DNA from: Dactylosporangium sp. AC04546 | GTDB taxonomy: Bacteria; Actinomycetota; Actinomycetes; Mycobacteriales; Micromonosporaceae | Length of the DNA: 64,000 bases | Direction: 5' to 3' | Assembly: GCF_022095675.1 (NCBI RefSeq) | Contig: NZ_JAHYSG010000014.1 | Coordinates: 1 to 64,000, forward strand | Shown here: piece by piece, positions 39,696-48,979 of the stretch | Layout: each line of letters opens with the position of its first letter | Numbering within the stretch: position 1 is the first letter of the stretch | The notes under the pieces: generated by a model | What the model was told of the DNA's origin: nothing | What the model saw: the letters and a program-made list of their open reading frames with translations, nothing else | Databases searched by the model: none | Program-made: the position numbers and the translations under genes

Positions 39696-40454
39696 TTGAC
39701 CCAGACGCGCGGCTGGCGGCTGGTCCTGGCCCCTCGCGACGCGCCGCAGTCCGTGCGGCGGTTCGCGAAGCGGGCCCGGCAGCGCCGCCTCCGCGCGGCG
39801 CTGCCCTGGCTGGTCGCGCTGGCGGTCGCCGCCCTGCTCGGCGCGGCGGCCGTGGTCGTCTTCGCCACGCCGGTGCTGGGCGTCGAGCGGATCGACGTCG
39901 CCGGGGTGTCGACGCTGAGCGCCGGCGCGGTCCGGCGGGCCGCGGGGGTGCCCGACGGCACGCCGCTGGCCCGGGTGGACCTGCGGGCCGTCGAGCGCCG
40001 GGTGCGCCAGCTCAAGCCGGTCCGCACGGTCGCCGCGTCGGCGGACTTCCCGCACACGCTCCGGCTGCGGATCGAGGAGCGCACGGCGGTGGCCGCGGTG
40101 GTCAAGGTCGGCGGCTTCGTGCTGCTCGACGCCGAGGGCGTCGGCTACCTGCCGGTCGAGGCGGCCCCGGCCGGCCTGCCGGTGCTGCGGCTGGCCGACC
40201 CCGAGCCGGGCGACGCCACCACGATGGCGGCGCTCACCGTGCTGGCGGCGCTGCCGCCGTTCCTGCGGGCCGTGATGACCGCGCTGGTCGCCGAGTCGCC
40301 GACCCGGATCCGGCTGGAGCTGACCGGCAGTCGCACCGTCGTGTGGGGCGACGCGACGGAGAACGAGGCGAAGGTGCGCGTGCTGGAGTTCACGCAGATC
40401 GCGCCGGGCCGCACGCTCGACGTGAGCGCGCCCGGCGTGGTGGTCGAGCGGTGA
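39696..40454 (+). CDS. ftsQ: Divisome protein FtsQ
   Basis: A 252-residue bitopic protein with a basic cytoplasmic N-terminus, one helix near 35-57, then a POTRA domain (GVERIDVAGVSTLSAGAVRRAAGV) and a beta domain with FPHTLRLRIEERTAVA. It recruits FtsL/FtsB-type partners to the septum. The start is TTG 39696 with a weak GGCGAAGG upstream. It sits in its usual place before ftsZ and overlaps the next gene through GTGA. Confidence 0.9.
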   Translation: MTQTRGWRLVLAPRDAPQSVRRFAKRARQRRLRAALPWLVALAVAALLGAAAVVVFATPVLGVERIDVAGVSTLSAGAVRRAAGVPDGTPLARVDLRAVERRVRQLKPVRTVAASADFPHTLRLRIEERTAVAAVVKVGGFVLLDAEGVGYLPVEAAPAGLPVLRLADPEPGDATTMAALTVLAALPPFLRAVMTALVAESPTRIRLELTGSRTVVWGDATENEAKVRVLEFTQIAPGRTLDVSAPGVVVER

Positions 40455-40951
40455 GCCGGCCGGAGCTGCCGTTCGTCGGCGACGAGCGGACCCTGGTGTC
40501 GGCCTGGCTCGACTGGCACCGCGAGACCGTGCACGTGAAGTGCGAGGGGCTCGGCGAGGAGGCCGCCTGGCGGGCACCGCTGCCGGCGTCGCCGCTGACC
40601 AGCGCGGCGGGGCTCGTGTCCCATCTCACGTCGGTCGAGTCGTACTGGTTCGAGCGGGTGGTGGCGGGCCTGGACGTGCCGCTGCACTGGACCGACGAGG
40701 ATCCCGACCTCGAATGGCGCCGCCGGCCGGGGGACTCGCTCGGCGACGTGCTGGCCCGATACCGCGCCCAGTGCGACGTCTCCCGGCGGATCGCCGCCGG
40801 CCTCGACCTCGACGCGATGTGCGCCGGGCGGCGCCGCGGCAACCTCGTGTCGGTCCGCTGGGTGCTGCTGCACATGATCGAGGAGACCGCCCGTCACAAC
40901 GGGCACCTGGACGCAGTTAGGGAATTAGCCGACGGCGTCGTGGGCGAATAG
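40451..40951 (+). CDS. DinB-superfamily (DUF664) protein
   Basis: A 166-residue four-helix-bundle protein with the DUF664/DfsB features: WLDWHRETVHVKCEGL, LVSHLTSVESYWFERV with one metal His, and the C-terminal HMIEETARHNGHLD with two more His. Known relatives are metal-dependent thiol transferases; the substrate is unknown. GTG 40451 overlaps ftsQ. It is an unusual passenger between ftsQ and ftsZ, where most actinomycetes have nothing. Confidence 0.88.
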   Translation: MSRPELPFVGDERTLVSAWLDWHRETVHVKCEGLGEEAAWRAPLPASPLTSAAGLVSHLTSVESYWFERVVAGLDVPLHWTDEDPDLEWRRRPGDSLGDVLARYRAQCDVSRRIAAGLDLDAMCAGRRRGNLVSVRWVLLHMIEETARHNGHLDAVRELADGVVGE

Positions 40952-41017
40952 CCGACACGCCGGGTGGCGGTCCTTGGATCACGACAGTCGGGCCCTTACC
41001 TTGCGATAAGGCATTAG

Positions 41018-41046
41018 TTGACATAACTATAAGCCTCTAGTAAAGG
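41018..41046 (+). promoter_or_regulatory. ftsZ promoter
   Basis: TTGACA (41018-41023), a 17-bp spacer and TAAAGG (41041-41046) lie in a locally AT-richer stretch, about 145 nt before ftsZ. The 241-bp gap gives ftsZ its own transcription start and a long leader. Confidence 0.55.
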
Positions 41047-41192
41047 GTGAGAGTTTGCGGGACCCTCATCCGGTGCGTTCGCATTTGGCGGACGCCGCCC
41101 GTCGCGGGGTCGGGCACTCGGGCTTGGTTTCACCGGTTCGACGGCTCCGGGAAGGATCGGCGCTCGCCAACCTCGAAAGGAAAGGTGGTCCG

Positions 41193-42296
41193 ATGACTCA
41201 TCCGCACAACTATCTCGCGGTCATCAAGGTCGTCGGCATCGGCGGCGGCGGCGTCAACGCCGTGAATCGCATGATCGAGGTTGGCCTCAAGGGCGTCGAG
41301 TTCATCGCGATCAACACCGATGCACAGGCCCTGCTGATGAGTGACGCAGACGTCAAGCTCGACGTCGGCCGCGAACTGACGCGCGGGCTCGGTGCGGGTG
41401 CGAATCCGGACGTCGGCAAGAACGCGGCCGAAGACCACCGGGACGAGATCGAAGAGGTGCTCAAGGGCGCCGACATGGTCTTCGTCACCTGCGGCGAGGG
41501 TGGCGGCACCGGCACCGGCGGCGCGCCCGTGGTGGCGAACATCGCGCGGAAGCTCGGCGCGCTCACCATCGGCGTGGTCACCCGGCCGTTCTCCTTCGAG
41601 GGCAAGCGCCGCCAGGTGCAGGCCGAGGCCGGCATCGAGGAGCTGCGCAACCAGTGCGACACGCTCATCGTGATCCCGAACGACCGGCTCCTCGCGCTCG
41701 GTGACCGCGGCATCAGCATGATGGACGCGTTCCGCCAGGCCGACCAGGTGCTGCTCTCCGGTGTGCAGGGCATCACCGACCTGATCACCACGCCCGGTCT
41801 CATCAACCTCGACTTCGCCGACGTCAAGAGCGTCATGAGCGGCGCCGGGAGCGCCCTCATGGGCATCGGCAGCGCCCGCGGCGACAACCGCGCGGTCGAG
41901 GCCGCCGAGTCGGCGATCTCCAGCCCGCTGCTGGAGCAGAGCATGGACGGCGCCCGCGGCGTCCTGCTCTCCATCGCCGGCGGGTCCGACCTGGGCCTGT
42001 TCGAGATCAACGACGCGGCCCAGCTGGTCACCGACGCGGCCCACCCGGACGCGAACATCATCTTCGGCGCCGTGATCGACGACGCGCTCGGCGACGAGGT
42101 GCGCGTCACGGTGATAGCGGCCGGCTTCGACGGCGGCTCCCCGGCGTACCGGCCGGTCGAGGCGCCGCGGCGGGCCGTGCCGCACAACCCGCCGCCGAAG
42201 GAGCCGGTGTCCACCGAGCGCCAGGCCCCGCCGCCGCCCCGGCGGGTGCTGTTCGACGACGTCGACGTGCCGGACTTCCTGAAGAACGGCGCCTGA
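41193..42296 (+). CDS. ftsZ: Cell division GTPase FtsZ
   Basis: A 367-residue tubulin-like GTPase that forms the Z ring. The glycine-rich N-terminal [15 protein letters not shown], the tubulin signature [10 protein letters not shown] from residue 103, and the T7-loop [11 protein letters not shown] are intact. A short linker leads to the conserved tail [10 protein letters not shown], which binds SepF in actinomycetes; sepF is nearby. ATG 41193 has a GGAAAGGTGG ribosome-binding site. Confidence 0.97.
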   Translation: MTHPHNYLAVIKVVGIGGGGVNAVNRMIEVGLKGVEFIAINTDAQALLMSDADVKLDVGRELTRGLGAGANPDVGKNAAEDHRDEIEEVLKGADMVFVTCGEGGGTGTGGAPVVANIARKLGALTIGVVTRPFSFEGKRRQVQAEAGIEELRNQCDTLIVIPNDRLLALGDRGISMMDAFRQADQVLLSGVQGITDLITTPGLINLDFADVKSVMSGAGSALMGIGSARGDNRAVEAAESAISSPLLEQSMDGARGVLLSIAGGSDLGLFEINDAAQLVTDAAHPDANIIFGAVIDDALGDEVRVTVIAAGFDGGSPAYRPVEAPRRAVPHNPPPKEPVSTERQAPPPPRRVLFDDVDVPDFLKNGA

Positions 42297-42314
42297 GAGG
42301 TTTCTGCTTCACTT

Positions 42315-42345
42315 CGGGTGGGTCAACATGATGTTGGCCCACCCG
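42315..42345. terminator. Hairpin terminator after ftsZ
   Basis: CGGGTGGG (42315-42322) pairs with CCCACCCG (42338-42345), with CAACAT/ATGTTG extending the stem. It sits 18 nt past the ftsZ stop and has no U-run. Confidence 0.75.
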
Positions 42346-42414
42346 AGATCATTTCGCTGGGCGACTGAGCGCGGTGGCCGTGTGGGACGTCGCCCGAAGG
42401 AAATGGAGGCAGCG

Positions 42415-43116
42415 GTGGACGCTCGGTCGGCGCAGATCGGCCGGAACCTCGCCCAGGTCCGGGAGCGCATCGCCGCGGCCTGCGCGGCCGCCGGACGTTC
42501 ACCCGATGGAGTGACCCTCGTCGCGGTGACGAAGACCTACCCGGCGCAGGACGTCACCCGGCTGGCCGCGCTCGGCGTCCACGACGTGGGGGAGAACCGC
42601 GACCAGGAGGCCGCGCCGAAGGCCGAGGAGGTCGCCGACCCGGCCGTGCGCTGGCATTTCGTCGGCCAGCTCCAGCGCAACAAGGCCCGCTCGGTGGTGC
42701 GCTACGCCTCGGCGGTGCACTCGGTGGACAGCCTGCGCCTGGTCGACGCGCTGGTCGACGCGGCCGTGAAGGCCGAGCGCCCCGAGCCGCTCGACGCCCT
42801 CGTCCAGGTGAGCCTCGACGACGACGAGCAGCGTGGCGGCGCCGTCACCGGAATGGTGGAACAGGTCGCGGCGGCGATCGCGGCCAGCCCGGCGCTGCGC
42901 CTGCGCGGCGTGATGGCCGTCGCGCCGCTGGGCTGGGAAGCCGATGACGCATTCGCGCGGCTCGCCGCGATCGCCGGCCGGATTCGGCAGCGGTTTCCCG
43001 GCGCGGGCTGGATTTCCGCCGGTATGAGCAACGACCTGGAATCCGCGATTCTGCACGGCTCGACACATGTCCGTGTCGGTAGCGCATTGCTCGGAAATCG
43101 AACCCTGCTGGGGTAG
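42415..43116 (+). CDS. YggS/PROSC pyridoxal-phosphate homeostasis protein
   Basis: A 233-residue PLP-binding TIM-barrel protein that buffers free PLP. The PLP lysine is in VAVTKTYP near residue 37; GENRDQEAAPK, WHFVGQLQRNKAR and SAGMSNDLESAI are family signatures. The C-terminal GSTHVRVGSALLG binds phosphate. GTG 42415 is chosen because GGAGG lies 5 nt upstream; an in-frame ATG at 42403 lacks spacing. It is the usual neighbour of sepF. Confidence 0.92.
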   Translation: MDARSAQIGRNLAQVRERIAAACAAAGRSPDGVTLVAVTKTYPAQDVTRLAALGVHDVGENRDQEAAPKAEEVADPAVRWHFVGQLQRNKARSVVRYASAVHSVDSLRLVDALVDAAVKAERPEPLDALVQVSLDDDEQRGGAVTGMVEQVAAAIAASPALRLRGVMAVAPLGWEADDAFARLAAIAGRIRQRFPGAGWISAGMSNDLESAILHGSTHVRVGSALLGNRTLLG

Positions 43117-43242
43117 CCTGGCCGCGGGAACGGAAAAACTACACGGGTGTGGTTCTGCGCCGGCGGGTCGGTGTCGCACAACGTGATCGGTGGCACCGAC
43201 AACGGGGGGAAGTGCCGCATGGCGGTGGACGGAGGAGCGCGA

Positions 43243-43857
43243 ATGGGTGCTCTGCGCAGGGCGGGCGTCTGGCTCGGTCTCGTCGAGGACGAGGACGAGC
43301 GCGGCTACGACGATCGTCACTACCGGAGCTACGGCGACGACTTCGCCGACGACGAGGACGAGGTCGACGAGGTGCCGGCGCCGCGGACGCGCACGGTCCC
43401 GGAGCGGCTGACGGCGGCCGAGCGGCTCGAGGCGAGCACCGCCAGCCGGGCCAGCACCGTGCGCTCGATCACGCGCCCGACCTCGACGGTCAGCTACCCG
43501 ACACGCGACAATCTCGCACTCGCTCCCCAGACCACCGTCCGTGAGCGGCAGCCGGTCGAAGAGGAGAGCGACGACCGTCGTTACGCGATCACCACGCTGC
43601 ACCCGACGACGTACAACGAGGCGCGCACCATCGGTGAGCACTTCCGCGACGGTGTGCCGGTGATCATGAACCTCACCGAAATGGACGAGGCAGACGCCAA
43701 ACGTTTGGTCGACTTCGCCGCCGGACTCGTATTCGGCCTGCGTGGTAACTTCGAGCGGGTGACCAACCGGGTCTTCCTGCTCTCTCCAGCAAATGTCCAG
43801 GTCACCGCAGAGGACAAAGCTAAGATCGCCGAGGGCGGGTTCTTCAACCAGAGCTGA
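43243..43857 (+). CDS. sepF: Z-ring membrane anchor SepF
   Basis: A 204-residue protein that ties FtsZ filaments to the membrane. An N-terminal amphipathic helix ([15 protein letters not shown]) is followed by an acidic Asp/Glu/Tyr-rich linker and the C-terminal SepF fold, with [25 protein letters not shown] near 145-169. ATG 43243 has GGAGG 7 nt upstream and gives the standard amphipathic start; an ATG at 43219 also has a G-rich site. Confidence 0.93.
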   Translation: MGALRRAGVWLGLVEDEDERGYDDRHYRSYGDDFADDEDEVDEVPAPRTRTVPERLTAAERLEASTASRASTVRSITRPTSTVSYPTRDNLALAPQTTVRERQPVEEESDDRRYAITTLHPTTYNEARTIGEHFRDGVPVIMNLTEMDEADAKRLVDFAAGLVFGLRGNFERVTNRVFLLSPANVQVTAEDKAKIAEGGFFNQS

Positions 43858-43875
43858 TGCGAGGACTCAACGGCC

Positions 43876-44181
43876 GTGGTGTCCATCACCTTGCAGATCG
43901 TGCATCTGCTGCTCTACCTGTTCCTGGTAGCGCTCCTCGCACGCTTCGTGATGGGCTACGTGATGCAGTTCGGCCGACGGTGGCAACCGGGCCGGGGAGC
44001 CGCGGCGACGCTTGAAGTGGTGTGGAGCGTCACCGATCCGCCGCTCAAAGCGTTGAGGCGGGTGATTCGCCCGCTGCGTATTGGTACCGTGGCCGTGGAC
44101 CTGTCTTCGCTTGTGCTGCTGGTTATCCTGTTCGTGCTGATGAACGTCGTGGTAAGCCGCCTGATCGAGGTGTTCTCGTGA
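43876..44181 (+). CDS. YggT-family membrane protein
   Basis: A 101-residue protein with two membrane helices near 7-28 and 74-95, and the YggT hallmark TDPPLKALRRVIRPLRIGTVAVDLS between them. In actinomycetes and Bacillus (YlmG) it lies between sepF and divIVA, as here, and has a role in envelope or division processes. GTG 43876 starts 18 nt after the sepF stop. Confidence 0.9.
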   Translation: MVSITLQIVHLLLYLFLVALLARFVMGYVMQFGRRWQPGRGAAATLEVVWSVTDPPLKALRRVIRPLRIGTVAVDLSSLVLLVILFVLMNVVVSRLIEVFS

Positions 44182-44230
44182 CCAGCGCCGCTCGGCGGCC
44201 ACGCGGCCGCAACTGACCTGAGGAGTTTCG

Positions 44231-45037
44231 ATGCCGCTGACCCCGGCCGACGTCCACAACGTCGCCTTCAAGAAGCCCCCGATCGGCAAACGGGGCTACG
44301 ACGAGGAAGAGGTCGACGCCTTCCTCGACGAGGTGGAGCGCGAGCTCGCCCGGCTGATCGAGGAGAACAACGAGCTGCGCGCCCAGCTGGAGCGCGGCGG
44401 TGGCGGTGGCCGTGCCCCCGCCGGTCCCGGTGGCGACCCGCGCCTCGCGGCGGAGCTGTCCGACCTCAAGACGCAGTTCGAGCGCGTCCAGCGCGAGAAG
44501 GCGTCGGCCGAGCAGGCCGCCCGCAGCATGCAGCAGGAGCTCGACCAGATCCGCACGCAGGGTGGCGCCCCGGGCGTCCCCGGCGGCAACGGTGACGGCG
44601 AGCAGCAGGCGCTGCGGGTGCTCATGATGGCCCAGCGCACCGCCGACGACCACGTGTCCGACGCGCGCCGCGAGGCCGACAAGCTGCTCTCCGAGGCCCG
44701 CACCAAGGCCGAGGAGGTCACCCGCGACGCCCGCGCGAAGGCCGACGCCCTCGAGCGCGACGCCCGCCAGCGTCACCAGGAGGCCATGGGCGGCCTCGAC
44801 GCGAAGCGCACCGCGCTGCAGAAGCACATCGAGGAGCTCAAGCAGTTCGAGCGGGAGTACCGCACGCGCCTCAAGGCGTACCTGGAGAGCCAGCTGCGCG
44901 ACCTCACCGGCCGGGAGCAGAGCCTCGAGGCCGAGATGACGACGCAGCGTGGCGCCGAGGCCCCGCGGGCCGCGGCCGCGGGTGGCGGCCTCGCGGCGGC
45001 CGGCCTCGCGGGCGGCTACGAGGGCGCCGGTCGCTGA
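44231..45037 (+). CDS. divIVA: Polar growth protein DivIVA/Wag31
   Basis: A 268-residue coiled-coil protein that marks cell poles and directs tip growth. The N-terminal lipid-binding DivIVA domain ([36 protein letters not shown]) is complete. After a Gly-rich linker comes a coiled coil near 75-105, a second Gly/Pro linker and a long heptad region near 135-240, ending in an Ala/Gly tail. A GAGGAG site precedes ATG 44231. Confidence 0.95.
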   Translation: MPLTPADVHNVAFKKPPIGKRGYDEEEVDAFLDEVERELARLIEENNELRAQLERGGGGGRAPAGPGGDPRLAAELSDLKTQFERVQREKASAEQAARSMQQELDQIRTQGGAPGVPGGNGDGEQQALRVLMMAQRTADDHVSDARREADKLLSEARTKAEEVTRDARAKADALERDARQRHQEAMGGLDAKRTALQKHIEELKQFEREYRTRLKAYLESQLRDLTGREQSLEAEMTTQRGAEAPRAAAAGGGLAAAGLAGGYEGAGR

Positions 45038-45180
45038 GCCGGGGCGGTGATCGCCGAGCGCCGACGAGGGCGACCGGCGGGACCCGCGCGCTCCCGAGCA
45101 ACACCGCGCTCGACCTCAGGCGGCACCACCAGCACGCCCAGCACAGAGCATCGGCCTGACACGCCGGTCAATGCGACACA

Positions 45181-45212
45181 CGGCGCCCCAGTCGATTTCG
45201 GCTGGGGCGCCG
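45181..45212. terminator. Hairpin terminator after divIVA
   Basis: A perfect 11-bp stem, CGGCGCCCCAG (45181-45191) with CTGGGGCGCCG (45202-45212), has a 10-nt loop. The rest of the 265-nt gap after divIVA shows no gene. Confidence 0.75.
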
Positions 45213-45302
45213 GTCGCTTCCCGGGGACTCGGTCGTTGTACCGGCTGAGAGACACTCGCCCGGGGAACTCGCGCCGGGATCGTCATGCGGAGGGACAGGG
45301 CC

Positions 45303-46052
45303 GTGATCGTCGGAAGTCTGCTGCTGATCGTGGTGGCCGTCGGCCTGCTGGTGCTGGGGCTGCTGCAGGGCTCCGACGCCATGCTGGTCGCATCCATCGG
45401 GGCGAGCCTGCTCGCCGCGGTGGCGCTCATCGTCGGAGGCCGCCAGGCCGCCGCCGCCCGGTCGGCGCGCACCATGCGGACCGGCCGGCAGGTGCCGTCG
45501 GAGCGCTACGACCCGATGGAGTCGCGGATCGCCCCCGACCCGTCCGACGACCTCGACTTCGCCGACCTGCGCCGGGCCCGGGGCGGGGAGCGCCAGCCGG
45601 TGGGCGCCGGGGCGCGCATGGGCGGCACGTTCGGCGGCGCCGCCGTGGAGCCGCCCGCCGACCCGCACGCGCACTCACGCATGGACGAGACGGCCATGAC
45701 GGCGCCCGTCCGCGACGAGCCGGAGGCGCCGGCGGGCATCCCCCAGCAGGGCGACACCGACCGCGGCGGCTACGACGCCGCCGGCTACGACGACGATGAC
45801 GACGACTACGACGACGAGGACCCGGCCGACGAGCCGCCGGTGCAGGCGTCGTCGGCGGCGGACGTCGCCCGGGTCGCCACGCTGCAGACCGACGTGTTCG
45901 TCATCGACGGGCGGCCGCGGTACCACGTCCAGGGTTGTCCGCACCTGCTCGGCCGCGAGCACGAGCCGCTGCCGGCGCACGAGGCGGTCGAGCTGGGATT
46001 CACGCCGTGCAGCGTCTGCGCCCCCAACGACGTCCTCCTGGGCCGCCGCTGA
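45303..46052 (+). CDS. Two-helix membrane protein with a C-terminal CxxC domain
   Basis: A 249-residue protein. Two helices lie near 1-20 and 25-45, then a long acidic linker with DDDDDDYDDED, and a conserved C-terminal domain of about 60 residues with VFVIDGRPRYHVQGC, GREHEPLPAHEAVELGFTPCSVCAP and three Cys plus a His, which could bind metal. Function is unknown; the type is common next to divIVA in actinomycetes. GTG 45303 has GGAGGG upstream; ATG 45285 is six codons earlier in frame. Confidence 0.8.
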   Translation: MIVGSLLLIVVAVGLLVLGLLQGSDAMLVASIGASLLAAVALIVGGRQAAAARSARTMRTGRQVPSERYDPMESRIAPDPSDDLDFADLRRARGGERQPVGAGARMGGTFGGAAVEPPADPHAHSRMDETAMTAPVRDEPEAPAGIPQQGDTDRGGYDAAGYDDDDDDYDDEDPADEPPVQASSAADVARVATLQTDVFVIDGRPRYHVQGCPHLLGREHEPLPAHEAVELGFTPCSVCAPNDVLLGRR

Positions 46053-46120
46053 TGCCCCACCCGGAGTGAGGTGTCCGGGTGGACGATCGCTCTCGATCGG
46101 GTGAACCCTCACAATGAAGT

Positions 46121-46408
46121 GTGGTCACCATCGCGATCCGCGTCCGGCCCGGTGCGTCCCGCACCGGGGTCGGCGGCAGCTACCCGGGCCCCTACGGCCC
46201 GGCGCTGATCGTCGCGGTGGGCGCGCGCCCGGTTGACGGGCAGGCCACCGAGGCCGCGCTGCGGGCGCTGGCCGACGCGATCCGGGTCCGGCCCTCCGCG
46301 CTGCGGCTGAAGGCCGGCGCGGCCAGCCGCGACAAGCTCGTCGAGCTCGACGATCCGCCCGCCGGCCTCGACGAACGCATTGCCGCGCTGCTGGAGTCCG
46401 GCCGTTGA
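46121..46408 (+). CDS. DUF167/YggU-family protein
   Basis: A 95-residue protein of the DUF167 family (IRVRPGASRTGVGG at the start, PVDGQATEAALRALADA, and LKAGAASRDKLVEL near 66-79). Function is unknown. It begins with GTG 46121 and overlaps the antiporter gene through TTGA. Confidence 0.88.
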   Translation: MVTIAIRVRPGASRTGVGGSYPGPYGPALIVAVGARPVDGQATEAALRALADAIRVRPSALRLKAGAASRDKLVELDDPPAGLDERIAALLESGR

Positions 46409-47922
46409 CCCACGACTTCAACGTCGCACTGCTCGTCGGTGCGGCCGTGCTGCTGGTGTGTGTCGGCGCGGTGCGCCTCTCGGTCCGCCTCGGCCTGCCC
46501 AGCCTCCTGGTGTACCTGCTGCTCGGGGTGCTCATCGGCGAGGCCGGCTTCGGCATCCAGTTCGAGAACGCCGAGCTGACCCGCACGCTCGGCATCTGCG
46601 CCCTGGTCGTGATCATCGCCGAGGGCGGCCTGACCGCCCGCTGGTCGACCCTGCGCCCGGTGCTCGGCCCGGCCGTCGTGCTGTCCACGTTCGGCGTCGC
46701 GGTGAGCGTCGCCGTCATCGGGGCGGTCGTCCACTATGCGCTCGGCGTCCCCTGGCAGGAGGCGCTGCTCTACGGCGCGGTGCTGTCGTCGACCGACGCC
46801 GCCGCCGTCTTCTCGACGCTGCGCCGGGTGCCGGTCCGCCCGCGCCTGGCCGCGCTGCTGGAGGCCGAGTCCGGCATCAACGACGCCCCGGTCGTGATCC
46901 TGGTGGTGCTGCTGTCGATGCCCGCGGGCAGCCACGGCACGTGGTACGAGCAGCTCGGCCTGGTCGCCTTCGAGCTGGTCGCCGGCGGCGCCATCGGCCT
47001 GCTCGCCGGCTTCGGCGGCGCCTGGGCGCTGCGCCGGGCCGCGCTGCCGTCGGCCGGCCTCTACCCGCTCGCCGCGATCGGCCTGACCGTGCTCGCCTAC
47101 GCCGCGGGGTCGGTCGTGCACGCCTCCGGCTTCCTCGCCGTGTACGTCACCGGCGTCGTGCTCGGCAACGCCCACCTGCCCCACCGGCGGGCCATGCTCG
47201 GCTTCGCCGACGGGCTGGCCTGGCTCGCCCAGATCGGCCTGTTCGTGCTGCTCGGCCTGCTGGCCTCGCCCGCCGAGCTGGGCAGCGCGGTGCTGCCGGC
47301 GCTCGTCGTCGGCCTCGTGCTGATCCTGCTGGCGAGGCCCTTGTCGGTACACCTGAGCGTCCTGCCGTTCAACCTGGGGCCCAACGGGTTCGGGTGGCGC
47401 GACCAGGCGTTCCTCGCCTGGGCGGGGCTGCGCGGGGCGGTCCCCGTCGTCCTGGCGACCATCCCGCTGTCGGCCGGCGTGCCGCACGCCCAGGAGATCT
47501 TCAACGTGGTCTTCGTCCTGGTGGTCGTCTACACGGCGGCGCAGGGCGTCACGCTTCCGCCCGTGGCGAAACGGCTGGGCGTGACCGCGCCGGCCGAGCC
47601 GACGGACCTCCAGGTCGAGGCCGCGCCGCTGGAGCGGATGGGCGCCGACCTGCTCCAGGTCGAGGTCCCGCCGGGCTCGAAGCTCAACGGCGTGCACGTG
47701 GACGAGTTACGATTGCCTGTCGGTGCGGTGGTGACGCTCGTGCTGCGCGACGGCGGCGCGTTCGTCCCAGCGCCCGAGACCCGCCTGAAGACCCGTGACA
47801 GCCTCCTGATCGTGACGACCGAGCAGGTGCGCGACGTGGCGGAGCGACGGCTGCGGGCCGTGAGCAGGCGCGGAAGACTCGCCCGTTGGTTTGCCGAACA
47901 TGGCGAGGATCGGCGCCAATAA
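46405..47922 (+). CDS. K+/H+ (CPA1-type) antiporter with RCK-C domain
   Basis: A 505-residue transporter. About 12 helices fill residues 5-395, with the ion-site region LLSSTDAAAVFSTLRR and ESGINDAPVVILV, both typical of the NhaP2/CvrA group. A regulatory TrkA-C-like domain (LLQVEVPPGSKLNGVHVDEL to LLIVTT) follows near 415-475. It would exchange K+ or Na+ for protons. TTG 46405 overlaps the DUF167 stop by 4 nt, so the start codon is set by coupling. Confidence 0.9.
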   Translation: MTHDFNVALLVGAAVLLVCVGAVRLSVRLGLPSLLVYLLLGVLIGEAGFGIQFENAELTRTLGICALVVIIAEGGLTARWSTLRPVLGPAVVLSTFGVAVSVAVIGAVVHYALGVPWQEALLYGAVLSSTDAAAVFSTLRRVPVRPRLAALLEAESGINDAPVVILVVLLSMPAGSHGTWYEQLGLVAFELVAGGAIGLLAGFGGAWALRRAALPSAGLYPLAAIGLTVLAYAAGSVVHASGFLAVYVTGVVLGNAHLPHRRAMLGFADGLAWLAQIGLFVLLGLLASPAELGSAVLPALVVGLVLILLARPLSVHLSVLPFNLGPNGFGWRDQAFLAWAGLRGAVPVVLATIPLSAGVPHAQEIFNVVFVLVVVYTAAQGVTLPPVAKRLGVTAPAEPTDLQVEAAPLERMGADLLQVEVPPGSKLNGVHVDELRLPVGAVVTLVLRDGGAFVPAPETRLKTRDSLLIVTTEQVRDVAERRLRAVSRRGRLARWFAEHGEDRRQ

Positions 47923-48043
47923 CTGATCCAATTGGTCGGAATGCGTGTGGCATGTTTGTCGGACGCGTGTACATTCCGTATTCTTGCCAGCCACTGGAGT
48001 GCGCGACGGCGCGTCGCGCGCCCATTTTGCATCTGGGGGAGCC

Positions 48044-48979
48044 ATGGCCGAGCGGGCTGATGCCGTGCCGACAGGCCGGGCAGCGAGCGGTGCCGGGCGC
48101 GGCGCGGCCACCGGTGTGACGCGAGTGAACTCTGTGACAAGAGCACAGAAACCTGCGGGTCGGCAAGTCGCGGGCGCCGTGCCGAAGGCGGCCGGGGCGA
48201 AGCAGGCGAACTCGCGCGCAGCGGAAGGTCCGACAAAGGCGACAAAAGCGGCGAACGCCGCGAAGAGTCCGCGCGCCAAGAGCGGGCCGGCCGAGACCAC
48301 CCCGGCCGCGAAGGCCACCAGGACCGGGAAGACCGCGACCAAGGCCGCCACCAGGACCGCCCCGCGCGGCGGCGGCGCGGGTCGCACCAACACCACCAGA
48401 ACGGCGCCGGAGTCCGCTCCGGCGCGCAGGACGGCGCCGGCCGGCCGGACAGTGCGGGCGTCGAAGGCGGCCGCCGCGGGGCGCGGCACCGCCGGCACCA
48501 CTCAGAACACCACGCCGATCGCCGCAGCTGCGGCCGAGGGAGCCACGATGGCCAAGACCGCAGAACCGAAGACCACCGCGGCCAAGACCGCTGGGGCGAA
48601 GGCCGCCCGTGGCACGCGCACCGCAGCCGAGACCGAGAAGATCCGGGTCGCGCTCATCGAGCGCCGCGACGAGCTCAAGGCCGAGCACGACCAGACGCTG
48701 GTCGACATCGCCGAGCTCCAGCAGCACCGGCTGACCGACTCGGCCGGCGACGACCAGGCCGACACCGGCACCAAGACGTTCGAGCGCGAGCAGGAGATCA
48801 CGCTCGCCAACAACATCCTGGAGCGGATCAACCAGGTCGAGCGCGCCCTGGAGCGGCTCGACGAGGGCGGCTACGGCTGGTGTGAGAAGTGCGGCAACGC
48901 CATCCCCGTCGAGCGGCTCGCCGCGTTCCCGTCCGCTACGCTCTGCGTCACCTGCAAGCAGTTGGAGGAGCGGCGCTGA
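48044..48979 (+). CDS. DksA/TraR-type zinc-finger protein with histone-H1-like tail
   Basis: A 311-residue protein. The first ~170 residues are almost only Ala, Lys, Thr, Arg, Gly and Pro, like histone H1 tails. A coiled coil (RTAAETEKIRVALIERRDEL) and the C4 zinc finger CEKCG...CVTC near 286-308 make up the DksA/TraR part. It probably binds RNA polymerase. ATG 48548, 168 codons in, has a better ribosome-binding site (GAGGGA, 6 nt) and would give a usual 143-residue protein; ATG 48044 has GGGGGA only 3 nt away. Both products may be made. Confidence 0.85.
   Translation: MAERADAVPTGRAASGAGRGAATGVTRVNSVTRAQKPAGRQVAGAVPKAAGAKQANSRAAEGPTKATKAANAAKSPRAKSGPAETTPAAKATRTGKTATKAATRTAPRGGGAGRTNTTRTAPESAPARRTAPAGRTVRASKAAAAGRGTAGTTQNTTPIAAAAAEGATMAKTAEPKTTAAKTAGAKAARGTRTAAETEKIRVALIERRDELKAEHDQTLVDIAELQQHRLTDSAGDDQADTGTKTFEREQEITLANNILERINQVERALERLDEGGYGWCEKCGNAIPVERLAAFPSATLCVTCKQLEERR

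Noticed and set aside
41055..41192. A longer FtsZ starting at 41055
   Set aside because: The extra 46 residues have no family support, and ATG 41193 has a strong ribosome-binding site.
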